This document shows, piece by piece, positions 8,708-17,007 of a stretch of DNA of 64,000 nt; position 1 is the first letter of the stretch, and every line of letters starts with the position of its first letter. Below the pieces are notes generated by a model. That model made no database searches. It was given only the letters and a program-made list of their open reading frames with translations, and had not been told where the DNA came from. The position numbers were made by a program, and so were the translations under genes. This DNA is from Streptomyces sp. JB150. Lineage in GTDB: Bacteria > Actinomycetota > Actinomycetes > Streptomycetales > Streptomycetaceae. The stretch spans positions 1,161,582 to 1,225,581 of the forward strand of contig NZ_CP049780.1 of the NCBI RefSeq assembly GCF_011193355.1, written 5' to 3'.

Positions 8708-8828
8708 TGCTTCTGGTACAGGGCCAGTGTGCCACGGCCTGTCGTCGTCCATACGGGAGGGCGGTGTGGGGTGGCTCACAAGACCCCCGGCGCGGTCCAA
8801 CTCGGGCCCACGGACGGACGCTTGAGAT

Positions 8829-8871
8829 TGGTCCATACCTATTGACGCTCTGGTCTAGTCCTCTCTAGGGT
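8829..8871 (+). promoter_or_regulatory. Chitinase promoter with DasR-type direct repeats
   Basis: Two 12-bp direct repeats, TGGTCCATACCT (8829-8840) and TGGTCTAGTCCT (8851-8862), start 22 bp apart. They match the known Streptomyces chitinase operator and the DasR-site core TGGTCTAGACCA. A -35 box TTGACG (8842-8847) lies between them. With an 18-bp spacer it is followed by a -10 box TAGGGT (8866-8871). One repeat therefore flanks the -35 and the other fills the spacer. Repression relieved by chitin breakdown products is the expected behaviour, from knowledge of other chitinase genes. Confidence 0.85.
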
Positions 8872-8901
8872 CTGCGCAACTTCCGTGGAGAGGAACCGAC
8901 T

Positions 8902-11247
8902 GTGCTGTCCCCCTCGCCTCACCGGGCCAGACCCGCCCTGCTCGCGGCCGCCGGGGCCGTCGCGGGTCTGCTGCTCGCCGGCCTCCCGGCGACCGTCTCG
9001 CACGCCGCCGACCAGGAGTCCTGTCGCCCCGACGGCCTCTACAAGACCCCCGGCGTCGACGTCCCGTACTGCTCGGTCTACGACGCCGAGGGCCGGGAGA
9101 AGATGGGCGCCGACCACCAGCGCCGGGTGATCGGCTACTTCACCGGCTGGCGTACCGGCAAGGACGGCACGCCCGCGTACCTCGCCCCGGACATCCCCTG
9201 GGACAAGGTCACCCACCTCAACTACGCCTTCGCCCACATCGACGCGAACCACAAGATCTCCGTGGGCACGGACGGGCCGGCCAACGCGGCCACGGGGATG
9301 ACCTGGCCGGGCATCGCCGGGGCGGAGATGGACCCGCAGTTGCCGTACAAGGGTCACTTCAACCTGCTGAACAAGTTCAAGAAGCAGCACCCGGACGTGA
9401 AGACGCTGATCTCGGTGGGCGGCTGGGCGGAGACCGGCGGCTACTTCGACGACAGCGGCAAGCGGGTGAACTCGGGCGGCTTCTACGCGATGGCCACCCA
9501 CGCCGACGGCTCGGTCAACCAGGCCGGCATCGACACCTTCGCGGACTCGGCGGTCGCCTTCATCCGCAAGTACGGCTTCAACGGCGTCGACATCGACTAC
9601 GAGTACCCGACGACCATGAAGGACGCGGGCAACCCGCTCGACTGGTCCTTCGCCAACCCCCGCCGGGCGGGCCTGGTCAAGGGCTACGCGGCCCTGATGA
9701 AGACGCTGCGCGAGAAGCTGGACCGCGCGGGCGCGGCCGACGGCAGGCACTACCTGCTCTCGGTGGCGGCGCCCTCCTCCGGCTACCTGCTGCGCGGCAT
9801 GGAGACCTTCCAGGTCCAGAAGTACCTGGACTACGTCAACATCATGTCGTACGACCTGCACGGCGCCTGGAACGAGTACGTCGGGCCGAACGCCTCGCTC
9901 TTCGACGACGGCAAGGACGCCGAGCTGGCGGCGGCGAACGTCTACGGCAGCCAGCAGTACGGCGGCATCGGCTACCTCAACACCGACTGGGCCTACCACT
10001 ACTTCCGCGGCTCGATGCCGGCCGGCCGCATCAACATCGGCCTGCCCTACTACACGCGCGGCCACAAGAACGTCCAGGGCGGCACGGACGGCCTGTGGGG
10101 CAGGGCGGCGGCGACCACCTGCCCGGCCGGCTCCGGGCTGACCAAGTGCGGTGACGGCGCCGTCGGCATCGACAACCTGTGGCACGACAAGGACGACAAC
10201 GGCAAGGAGTCCCCGGCCGGTTCCAACCCGATGTGGCACGCCAAGAACCTGGAGAAGGGCATCGTCGGGGACTACGTGACCAAGTACGGCTTCCCCGCCG
10301 ACACCAGGCTCACCGGCACCTACGCCCGCAAGTACGACTCCACGCTGGTCGCGCCGTGGCTGTGGAACGCCGAGAAGAAGGTCTTCCTGTCCACCGAGGA
10401 CGAGCAGTCGGTGGCCGCCAAGGCCGACTACGTGGTCGACCGCGGCATCGGCGGCACGATGGTGTGGGAGCTGGCGGGCGACTACGACTGGAACGCGGCC
10501 AAGGGCCAGTACGAGGCCGGTGACACGCTGACCTCGCTGATGTACGAGAAGTTCAAGTCGGCCCGCCCGTACGGCGCGAAGGTCTCCAACAAGGCGCTGC
10601 CCACCAAGGCGGTGAACATCGGCGTGGAGTTCGGTGAGTTCAAGCTCGGCGACTCCAACTACCCGATCACCCCCAAGGTGAAGATCACCAACAACACGAA
10701 GACGACCCTGCCGGGCGGCACGGAGTTCCAGTTCGACTACTCCACCGCGGCCCCGGGCAACGCCTCCGACCAGTCGGGCTTCGGCACGAAGGTGATCAGC
10801 AGCGACCACACCGGGAACAACGTCGGCGGGCTGAAGGGCGACTTCCACCGCGTCTCGCTGAAGCTGCCGGCCTGGCAGTCGCTGGCGCCCGGCACGTCGG
10901 TGGAGCTGTCCTTCAACTACTACCTGCCGGTGTCCACCCCGTGGAACTGGACGGTGAACATCGCGGGCACCACCTACGCCCTCGCCGGCGACCTGGCGCG
11001 CGGCACCACGCTGGTGGAGCCGGGCTCGGGCACCTCGCCCACGCCCGACCCGACGAACCCCACGCCGACACCGACCCCGACGCCCGGCGCGTGCACCGCG
11101 CCCGCGTGGAACGCGACATCCGAGTACGGCGGTGGTTCGACCGTGTCCCACAAGGGGCACTCGTGGAAGGCCAAGTGGTGGACGAAGGGCGAGGAGCCCG
11201 GCACCACCGGCGAATGGGGGGTCTGGCAGGACCTCGGCGCCTGCTGA
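8902..11247 (+). CDS. Secreted GH18 chitinase with C-terminal CBM5/12
   Basis: A 781-residue extracellular chitinase. A Sec signal peptide covers residues 1-35 (cleavage expected after SHA). The GH18 catalytic domain follows, about 65-550, with the active-site run GVDIDYEYP whose general acid is Glu234. The first residue of the DGxDxDxE motif is Asn here. A beta-sandwich-like domain (about 570-710), a Thr/Pro linker and a chitin-binding CBM5/12 module (last 52 residues, WNATSEY through WKAKWWT to WGVWQ) complete the protein. The GTG start has GGAGAGGAA upstream. The gene is transcribed away from the riboflavin operon and has its own terminator. Confidence 0.95.
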   Translation: MLSPSPHRARPALLAAAGAVAGLLLAGLPATVSHAADQESCRPDGLYKTPGVDVPYCSVYDAEGREKMGADHQRRVIGYFTGWRTGKDGTPAYLAPDIPWDKVTHLNYAFAHIDANHKISVGTDGPANAATGMTWPGIAGAEMDPQLPYKGHFNLLNKFKKQHPDVKTLISVGGWAETGGYFDDSGKRVNSGGFYAMATHADGSVNQAGIDTFADSAVAFIRKYGFNGVDIDYEYPTTMKDAGNPLDWSFANPRRAGLVKGYAALMKTLREKLDRAGAADGRHYLLSVAAPSSGYLLRGMETFQVQKYLDYVNIMSYDLHGAWNEYVGPNASLFDDGKDAELAAANVYGSQQYGGIGYLNTDWAYHYFRGSMPAGRINIGLPYYTRGHKNVQGGTDGLWGRAAATTCPAGSGLTKCGDGAVGIDNLWHDKDDNGKESPAGSNPMWHAKNLEKGIVGDYVTKYGFPADTRLTGTYARKYDSTLVAPWLWNAEKKVFLSTEDEQSVAAKADYVVDRGIGGTMVWELAGDYDWNAAKGQYEAGDTLTSLMYEKFKSARPYGAKVSNKALPTKAVNIGVEFGEFKLGDSNYPITPKVKITNNTKTTLPGGTEFQFDYSTAAPGNASDQSGFGTKVISSDHTGNNVGGLKGDFHRVSLKLPAWQSLAPGTSVELSFNYYLPVSTPWNWTVNIAGTTYALAGDLARGTTLVEPGSGTSPTPDPTNPTPTPTPTPGACTAPAWNATSEYGGGSTVSHKGHSWKAKWWTKGEEPGTTGEWGVWQDLGAC

Positions 11248-11262
11248 CCCCGAGCGGACCGG

Positions 11263-11300
11263 CCCGGCGGCGGTGACGACGGCCCTTGCCCGCCGCCGGG
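11263..11300 (+). terminator. Chitinase terminator
   Basis: A perfect 11-bp inverted repeat (11263-11273 with 11290-11300) with a 16-base loop begins 16 bp after the chitinase stop codon. It is GC-rich and followed by TCTCT. Confidence 0.65.
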
Positions 11301-11358
11301 TCTCTCCATCTCCCCGCGTCCCTTTCCCCCTCTCCTCGCGCACGCACCGCGCCCCGCA

Positions 11359-11385
11359 CCCTGCCGGAGCACCGCTCTGGCAGGG
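11359..11385 (+). promoter_or_regulatory. Hairpin/inverted repeat just upstream of the ECF sigma gene
   Basis: Arms CCCTGCCGGAGC and GCTCTGGCAGGG (11359-11370 and 11374-11385) form a 12-bp stem with one mismatch and a 3-base loop. It ends 8 bp before the ATG at 11394. No good ribosome site is visible there, so the stem may affect translation or act as an operator. Confidence 0.45.
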
Positions 11386-11393
11386 TGCTCGGT

Positions 11394-12293
11394 ATGACGA
11401 CCGCGAGCACCGACGAGACCGCCGACGAGTTCGAACGCCACCGCTCCCGGCTGTTCGGCCTCGCCTACCGGCTGCTGGGCTCCGCCGGAGAGGCGGAGGA
11501 CGCCGTCCAGGACGCCTACCTGCGCTACAGCGGCGCCGACCGCACCCGGATCGAGCACCCGGCGGCCTGGCTCGCCAAGGTCGTCACCAACCTCTGCCTC
11601 ACCCGGCTGACCTCGGCGCGCGCCCGGCGGGAGCGGTACGTCGGCGCCTGGCTGCCGGAACCCGTGATCACCTCCGACGGCACGCTCGGCCCCCTGGAGT
11701 CGGCCGAGCAGCGGGACGCCGTGTCGCTGGCGATGCTGGTCCTGCTGGAGCGGCTCACACCGACCGAGCGGGCGGTGTACGTGCTGCGGGAGGCCTTCGG
11801 ATACGGCCACCGGGAGATCGCCGGGGTCCTGGAGCTGGGCGAGGCCAACTGCCGTCAGCTCTACCGGCGGGCCGTCCGGCGGGTCGGTGAGGCGCGGTGG
11901 CGGTTCGAGCCGGCGCCCGAGCGGCAGCGGGAACTGGTCGCCTCCTTCCTCGCCGCCGCGCGCGGCGGCGATCTCGCGGGCCTGGAGAAGCTGCTCGCGG
12001 CCGAGGTGACCTGGACCAGCGACGGCGGCGGCAAGGTCAGCGCGGCCCGCCGGCCGGTGCACGGCCGGGACAAGGTGTGCCGGCTCGTGCTGGGCGGCGC
12101 CGAGCGGTTCGCGGCCGGCCTGGAGTACACGGCGATCGAGGTCAACGGCGGGGTGGGGCTGGCCGCGTGGGCCGGCGGCAGACTCGCCGCGGTCGTCTCC
12201 TTCGAGCTGCGGGGCGAGTCCATCACGCAGGTGCGGGTCGTGGTGAACCCGGACAAACTGGGTTTCGTCCGGCGTCAGCTGGCGGAGGCGTAG
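11394..12293 (+). CDS. ECF41-type sigma factor with SnoaL-like C-terminal extension
   Basis: A 299-residue RNA polymerase sigma factor. Region 2 is at about residues 12-80 (RLFGLAYRLLGSAGEAEDAVQDAYLRY). Region 4 is at about 118-170 (LTPTERAVYVLREAFGYGHREIAGVLEL). A fused C-terminal domain of about 115 residues follows, in which two hallmark motifs of group ECF41 can be read: DGGGK (210-214, consensus DGGGR) and NPDKL (285-289). In this group the extension replaces a separate anti-sigma factor. The ATG at 11394 was chosen because homology begins there. The next gene is an oxidoreductase, matching the usual ECF41 partner class (carboxymuconolactone decarboxylase, oxidoreductase or epimerase). 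Confidence 0.92.
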   Translation: MTTASTDETADEFERHRSRLFGLAYRLLGSAGEAEDAVQDAYLRYSGADRTRIEHPAAWLAKVVTNLCLTRLTSARARRERYVGAWLPEPVITSDGTLGPLESAEQRDAVSLAMLVLLERLTPTERAVYVLREAFGYGHREIAGVLELGEANCRQLYRRAVRRVGEARWRFEPAPERQRELVASFLAAARGGDLAGLEKLLAAEVTWTSDGGGKVSAARRPVHGRDKVCRLVLGGAERFAAGLEYTAIEVNGGVGLAAWAGGRLAAVVSFELRGESITQVRVVVNPDKLGFVRRQLAEA

Positions 12294-12347
12294 ACCGGCG
12301 CGGCGCGGCCGGCGAGGTCGTGCCCGACGGCTGCTGCCGGCCACGCA

Positions 12348-12374
12348 TGTCACGTTCGCGACGCCTGTCCGGTC
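12348..12374 (+). promoter_or_regulatory. Candidate ECF41-dependent promoter of the oxidoreductase gene
   Basis: TGTCACG (12348-12354) is followed after 16 bp by GGTC (12371-12374). The ECF41 consensus, as I remember it, is TGTCACA, about 16 bp, then CGTC. The site sits between the sigma gene and its partner, about 60 bp before the partner's ATG. Confidence 0.6.
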
Positions 12375-12432
12375 TCCCTTGACGCAGGGCGTTCCGTCCG
12401 GGACCGCCCCTCGCCCGGAAGGACCGAACGAC

Positions 12433-13188
12433 ATGACCACGATCCTGGTGACCGGCGGCACCGGAACCCTCGGCCGGCTCGTCACCGAGCGGCTGCGGGC
12501 GGACGGGCACGACACGCGGGTCCTCAGCCGGCACGCCCAGCCGTACGCCGTCGACCTGCGGACGGGCGGCGGCCTGGACGCGGCCGTCGCGGACGTGGAC
12601 ACGGTCGTGCACTGCGCGAGCAGCCCGCGCGGCGGCGACGAGCAGGCGGCCCGCCATCTCGTCGACGCGGCGCGGCGGGCCGGGGTGCGGCATCTGGTCT
12701 ACATCTCGATCGTGGGCGTCGACCGGGTGCCGCTCGGCTACTACCGCACCAAGCTGGCGGTGGAGCGGCTGATCGAGGAGTCGGGGCTCGGCTGGACCGT
12801 GCTGCGGACGACCCAGTTCCACGACCTGCTGCTCCAGCTGTTCCAGACCCTCGCCAGGCCGCCGGTGATGCCCGTGCCGGCGGGGGTGGCGGACCAGCCG
12901 ATCGACGTGGCCGAGGTCGCCGGCCGGCTGGTCGAACTCGCCCTCGGCGATCCGGCCGGACGAGCGCAGGACATGGGCGGCCCCGAGATCCGCTCCCTGG
13001 AGTCACTGGCCCGCGCCTATCTGACGGCGACGGGCCGCCGACGGCCCCTGATCCGCGTCCCCCTGTGGGGCCCCACCTACCGCGCCTTCCGCACAGGCGG
13101 CCACCTGACTCCGGATCGGGCCGTGGGGAAGGGCACTTTCGAGGAGTTTCTGAGGGCCCGGTCGGGCGGGGGTGGGGTGGGGCGTTAG
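12433..13188 (+). CDS. NAD(P)-binding NmrA/SDR-like oxidoreductase, ECF41 partner
   Basis: A 251-residue atypical short-chain dehydrogenase. The Rossmann nucleotide-binding motif TGGTGTLGRLV lies at residues 7-17, followed by a typical VVHCAS at the end of the fourth strand and YYRTKLAVERLIEESGL, which holds the YxxxK pair. The C-terminal part resembles NmrA/NAD-dependent epimerase-like proteins. Substrate unknown. The ATG at 12433 has GGAAGG about 10 bases upstream. The gene follows the sigma factor after 139 bp, with a matching promoter in between, so it is probably its main or only local target. Confidence 0.85.
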   Translation: MTTILVTGGTGTLGRLVTERLRADGHDTRVLSRHAQPYAVDLRTGGGLDAAVADVDTVVHCASSPRGGDEQAARHLVDAARRAGVRHLVYISIVGVDRVPLGYYRTKLAVERLIEESGLGWTVLRTTQFHDLLLQLFQTLARPPVMPVPAGVADQPIDVAEVAGRLVELALGDPAGRAQDMGGPEIRSLESLARAYLTATGRRRPLIRVPLWGPTYRAFRTGGHLTPDRAVGKGTFEEFLRARSGGGGVGR

Positions 13189-13758
13189 CGGACGGGCGTG
13201 GGGAGCGCGGTGCGGGGGGGCGCGGCGCGCCGGGTCGCGGGGAGCCGGCTCCGGCAGGGCACCAGCCCGACAGGGCGCCTCGATGGGCGTTAGGCCGCTC
13301 AATGTCAGGCCGAAGGCCGCCAACGCCCCGGCGCTTCGCAACCTGGGCGCCAGCCCGGGACAGGGCGGCACCCCGACAGAGCGGCAGCCCGACAGAGCGG
13401 CCAGCTGGCGCCTGCCCGGCAGCGCGCCAGACCGTGCGACACCAGCCCGGCAGCGCTCCGGTGCGCAGGGCGCGACTCGTCAGCGCGCAGAGCCGCGAGT
13501 CGCGGTCCGGCCGGGCTCCAGCCCGGCACGGGCACGCGGGCCCTCCGCCTCGGCACGCGCCGTCCGGCACGAACTCCGCCTTCACACGCCCCGCCCGGCC
13601 CGGCACGGGCCGTCCGGCACACACCCCACCCAGCCACGCGCGGTCCAGCGGCGCTGAGCCGCGCGCTCCAAGCCGGTTGGCGCCGGCCCGGCGCGCCGCC
13701 GGTCCAGCAGTCGCCCGCCCGCCCCAGCGCGTCCCCAGCCCGGACAGGCGCAAGCGAG
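13189..13758. other. 570-bp repeat-rich intergenic region
   Basis: No believable gene. The stretch is extremely GC-rich and filled with imperfect short repeats of the types CAGCCCGACAGGGCG, CCCCGACAGAGCGG and CAGCCCGGCAGCGC, and later GGCCCGGCACGGGC. Open frames on both strands have skewed, repetitive composition (Arg/Pro/Ala) and no recognisable protein. It lies between the convergent ends of the oxidoreductase and the ROK regulator. It may be decayed or expanded low-complexity DNA. Confidence 0.6.
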
Positions 13759-15048
13759 TCATCTCTCCGGTGGTGCGAACAGTTCGTCCTGGGCGTTGTC
13801 GCGTGCTGTCAGGAGTGCGCCGCGCAGGACGGCGCCGCCGCCCAGGCCGCTCGGGCGTACCTCGGTGACCAACGGGGACATGCGCCGCACTCGTGCTTCC
13901 ACACGCGTGGCGAGCGGCGCCTGGCCGGCCTGGCCGATCTCTCCGCCCAGCACCACGCACCCGGGGTCCAGGACGGCCGCCACGGAGGCGACGCCGACGG
14001 CGAGCCGGTCGGCGAGCGCGTCCAGGAACCGGTCGGCGGGCCGGCCCGCTCCCCCGTCCGCGGGACGGCCGCCGCCGCTGCCGGATGCGGTGGCGGGATC
14101 GCCGCCGCCGGGGGGCGCCCCGGCGCCCTCGTCCGCCGGGCCGCCGGAGGCATCCCGTACCGCTGCCGCCACCAGGTCCGCCGCCCACGGGCCCGCGCCG
14201 GTCCGCGGCGCGCTCACGCCGCAGTGCGCGGCCAGCTCTTCGACGGCGGCGGCGCCCGCCAGGGAGTGGAAGCCGCCCGCGCAGTCGGTGGCCGAGGGCA
14301 GGCCGCTGGTTCCCGGCACGGGCAGGAAGCCGATCTCCCCGGTGCCGCCGGAGGCGCCGCGGCGCAGCCGGCCGTCGAGGATGACCGCCGCGCCGGTGCC
14401 GTGGCCGAGCCACAGCAGGACGAAGGTGTCGCGGTCGCGGGCGGCGCCCTCGCGCTGTTCGACGAGGGCCGCGAGGTTGGTCTCGTTCTCGACGATGACG
14501 CGGGCCTCGGGCAGCCGTTCGGCGAGCGCGGCGACCAGCCGCCGGTGCCAGGCGGGCAGACCGGTCGAGTCGCGCAGTTCGCCGCTGGCCGGGTCGATCA
14601 GTCCGGGCGCGCCGATCCCCACGGTGTGCAGCCGGTCGGCGCCCGCCTCCTTGGCGGTCCGCTCGACCAGGGCCACCGCCTGCTCCACGGCGGGCCCGGT
14701 GCCCGCGTCGTCGCCGATCGGCGCGGACGCCTGCGCGAGCACGCGTCCGAGCAGGTCGGAGACGACCACGGAGACCCCCTCGGTGCGTACGTCGAGCGCG
14801 GCGAGGTGGGCGCGGTCGGCGACGATGCCGTACAGCCTGGCGTTGGGTCCGCGCCGCTGCTCCCCCGCCTCGCCGACCACGGCGATGAGCCCGGCGGCGG
14901 TGAGGCGGTCGACGAGGTCGGCGACGGTCGGCCGGGACAGTCCGGTCAGCTGCTTCAACTGCCCTGCCGTCAGGGGCCCCTGCTCCTGCATCAGGCGCAG
15001 GGCGAGCCGGTCGTTGATGGCTCGGGCGGTGCTCGGGGATGCGGGCAT
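13759..15048 (-). CDS. ROK-family transcriptional regulator with disrupted zinc motif
   Basis: A 429-residue NagC/XylR-type protein. A winged-helix DNA-binding domain (about 8-75, TAGQLKQLTGLSRPTVADLVDRL) is followed by a ROK sugar-kinase-like domain (about 80-429). The canonical ROK zinc motif (CxCGxxGCxE after a GH) is not intact: the region reads GEIGFLPVPGTSGLPSATDCAGGFHS with one cysteine. A Gly/Ala/Pro-rich insertion occupies about residues 301-339. The ATG at 15048 is preceded by GGGAGG, preferred over an earlier in-frame ATG. The gene is divergent from an MFS transporter, with a palindrome between them. It may repress both; the ligand is unknown. Confidence 0.88.
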   Translation of the reverse strand: MPASPSTARAINDRLALRLMQEQGPLTAGQLKQLTGLSRPTVADLVDRLTAAGLIAVVGEAGEQRRGPNARLYGIVADRAHLAALDVRTEGVSVVVSDLLGRVLAQASAPIGDDAGTGPAVEQAVALVERTAKEAGADRLHTVGIGAPGLIDPASGELRDSTGLPAWHRRLVAALAERLPEARVIVENETNLAALVEQREGAARDRDTFVLLWLGHGTGAAVILDGRLRRGASGGTGEIGFLPVPGTSGLPSATDCAGGFHSLAGAAAVEELAAHCGVSAPRTGAGPWAADLVAAAVRDASGGPADEGAGAPPGGGDPATASGSGGGRPADGGAGRPADRFLDALADRLAVGVASVAAVLDPGCVVLGGEIGQAGQAPLATRVEARVRRMSPLVTEVRPSGLGGGAVLRGALLTARDNAQDELFAPPER

Positions 15049-15108
15049 GCCGGGATCCTCCCAGAGAGGCGGGCGGGCGCCGCGGTCGGCGCCGCCCATG
15101 CTCCCTAT

Positions 15109-15131
15109 CTATCAGGCAGGGTTCCTGATAG
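15109..15131. promoter_or_regulatory. 23-bp palindromic operator between ROK regulator and MFS gene
   Basis: Perfect arms CTATCAGG (15109-15116) and CCTGATAG (15124-15131) are separated by 7 bp, midway between the two divergent start codons. The low-GC arms stand out from the background. The best candidate ligand is the adjacent ROK protein. Confidence 0.75.
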
Positions 15132-15174
15132 TTTACGCCGCGACAACCCAGCGGCGTCCGGGGAGGGCCGGTTC

Positions 15175-16386
15175 ATGAGCGCAGTGGTCTACGAGCAACG
15201 CGTCGTCCGGCGCGCCCGATACGCCGTGGCCGCCGTCTTCACCGTGCACGGCGCGGTCACCGGCTCGTTCGCGACCCGGGTGCCGTGGATCCAGGACCAC
15301 GCCGAGGTGAGCGCGGGCCAGCTCGGCCTCGCCCTCGCCTTCCCCGCCCTCGGCGCGTCCGTCGCGATGCCGCTCGCGGGCTGGTTCAGCCACCGCTTCG
15401 GCGCCCGCCCGGCCCTGCGCGGGCTGCTGGCGCTGTGGACGCTGTCCCTGACCCTGCCGGCCCTCGCCCCCAACCTGGCCACCCTCTGCGCGGCCCTGTT
15501 CGTCTTCGGCGCCACGGCGGGCATGTCGGACGTCGCGATGAACGCGCTGGGCGTGGAGGTGGAGAACCGCCTCGGCCGGTCGATCATGTCCGGCCTGCAC
15601 GGCATGTGGAGCGCGGGCGCGCTGATCGGCTCGGCGGCGGGCACCCTCGCCGCGCACCTGGGCGCCGACGCCCGCCTGCACCACGCACTGGCGGCCGCGG
15701 TGCTGACCGCGGCCGGCGCGGTGGCCTGCTCCTGGGTGCTCGACCTCCAGCCCGCCGAGGACGAGGAGCCCCCGCCCCGGTTCGCGCTGCCGCCGCGCTC
15801 GGCGGTGCTGATCGGCGCGGTCGGGTTCTGCGCGGTGTTCGCGGAGGGCGCGAGCCTGGACTGGTCGGCGATCTACCTGGAGGACGAGCTGGGGTCGTCG
15901 GCCGGCCTCGCGGCGGCCTGCACCACCGGCTTCACCTTCACCATGGCGGTCGCGCGGATCGCGGGTGACAAGGTGGTGGACCGTTTCGGCGCCGTGCGCA
16001 CGGTCCGCTGGGGCGGGGTCCTGGCGGCACTCGGCGGGGCGCTGATCGTCCTGGCCGGGCACCCGGCGGTGGCGATGACGGGGTTCGCGCTGACGGGTCT
16101 CGGGATCGCCGTGGTGGTCCCGCTGTGCTTCGCGGCGGCGGGCCGCAGCGGCCCCAACCCCAGCCAGGCCATCGCGGGCGTCGCGACGATCACCTACACC
16201 TCGGGGCTGATCGCCCCGAGCGCGATCGGCGGGCTCGCCCAGGCGACCAGCCTGGTGGTGTCGTTCGGGCTGGTCACCGTGTTGTCCTGCGGGCTCGCCG
16301 GGTTCGCGGGCGTGCTGCGGGCCGGCGACCGCGACCGGCCGAAGGTCAGGCGCCCGGACGCAGCAGTTCCCGGCCCACGGCCCTGA
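15175..16386 (+). CDS. MFS transporter (YbjJ-like)
   Basis: A 403-residue major facilitator protein with about 12 hydrophobic segments. It has an MFS loop 2-3 signature variant (GWFSHRFGARPALRG, about residues 66-80) and TTGFTFTMAVARIAGDKVVDRFG in the second half. Family resemblance is to the YbjJ/fucose-permease branch; the substrate cannot be told. The ATG at 15175 has GGGGAGGG 10-12 bases upstream. It is divergent from the ROK regulator, which suggests uptake or export of a sugar-like compound. Its end overlaps the thioesterase gene on the other strand by 41 bp. Confidence 0.88.
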   Translation: MSAVVYEQRVVRRARYAVAAVFTVHGAVTGSFATRVPWIQDHAEVSAGQLGLALAFPALGASVAMPLAGWFSHRFGARPALRGLLALWTLSLTLPALAPNLATLCAALFVFGATAGMSDVAMNALGVEVENRLGRSIMSGLHGMWSAGALIGSAAGTLAAHLGADARLHHALAAAVLTAAGAVACSWVLDLQPAEDEEPPPRFALPPRSAVLIGAVGFCAVFAEGASLDWSAIYLEDELGSSAGLAAACTTGFTFTMAVARIAGDKVVDRFGAVRTVRWGGVLAALGGALIVLAGHPAVAMTGFALTGLGIAVVVPLCFAAAGRSGPNPSQAIAGVATITYTSGLIAPSAIGGLAQATSLVVSFGLVTVLSCGLAGFAGVLRAGDRDRPKVRRPDAAVPGPRP

Positions 16387-16804
16387 ACTCCTCGCTCCAC
16401 GGCGCGGGCCGCAGGGTGTCCGGGTCCAGCCGGACCAGCACCCGGGTGCCGTGCGCGTACGTCGTGGCGCCGTCGGCGGAGCAGAAGCGGAAGCCGTACG
16501 TCAGTCCGGTGGTGCCGAGCCGCTCCAGCCAGAGGTGGACGGCGTACGCGCCGGGCCGGGTGACGGGCGCCTCGTAGCTGATGCGCAGCTCCTTGACGGC
16601 GTTGCAGGCGTCGCCGGCGGCGGCCCAGTCGCCCTCGAAGCGGAAGCCGTGCTCCTGCCACAGCTGGGCCCAGGCCCGCTCGACCATGAGCGGGTAGCGG
16701 GCGTTGTGCAGCAGCCCGAGCGCGTCCAGGTCGTCGAAGTGGACGGTGACGGGGAGCAGCCGGCCGTAGGAGAGGGCGGGGGCGAGCGAGGCTTCGGCGG
16801 TCAC
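16346..16804 (-). CDS. Acyl-CoA thioesterase, 4HBT/hotdog family
   Basis: A 152-residue single-hotdog protein. The segment VHFDDLDALGLLHNARYPLMVERAW near residue 20 is the 4-hydroxybenzoyl-CoA thioesterase-type active-site signature, with the aspartate next to LGLLHN. It is expected to hydrolyse an acyl-CoA in the cytoplasm; the specific acyl group is unknown. The GTG at 16804 has AGGAG 8 bases upstream and is preferred to an ATG 29 codons earlier that lacks homology. Its 3' end overlaps the MFS gene tail to tail by 41 bp. Confidence 0.85.
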   Translation of the reverse strand: MTAEASLAPALSYGRLLPVTVHFDDLDALGLLHNARYPLMVERAWAQLWQEHGFRFEGDWAAAGDACNAVKELRISYEAPVTRPGAYAVHLWLERLGTTGLTYGFRFCSADGATTYAHGTRVLVRLDPDTLRPAPWSEEFRAVGRELLRPGA

Positions 16805-17007
16805 GGATGGCACTCCTGGGTCGGCCTTGAGGTACTGGAGGCGGCGCCTCACGACGCCTGGAGCGGGACCCCAGGACACCGGAGGCGGCACCTCGGAACG
16901 CTTGAGGTGGAACGTTCAACCACTCCATCCTAAGCAGGCGCTCAGCACCCCCGCGCACCAGGGACAATGGTCCGCGGCCCCCGCCCGCACGACGAAAGCG
17001 AAACCTC

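Noticed and set aside
8839..11343. An 834-codon frame antisense to the chitinase
   Set aside because: Composition is Arg/Gly/Val-rich noise; the chitinase on the plus strand has a promoter, ribosome site and complete catalytic motifs.
13172..13657. A possible 161-codon gene in the repeat-rich gap
   Set aside because: It has no ribosome site and a Pro/Arg/Ala-skewed repetitive composition. Similar frames exist on the opposite strand, so it is most likely non-coding.
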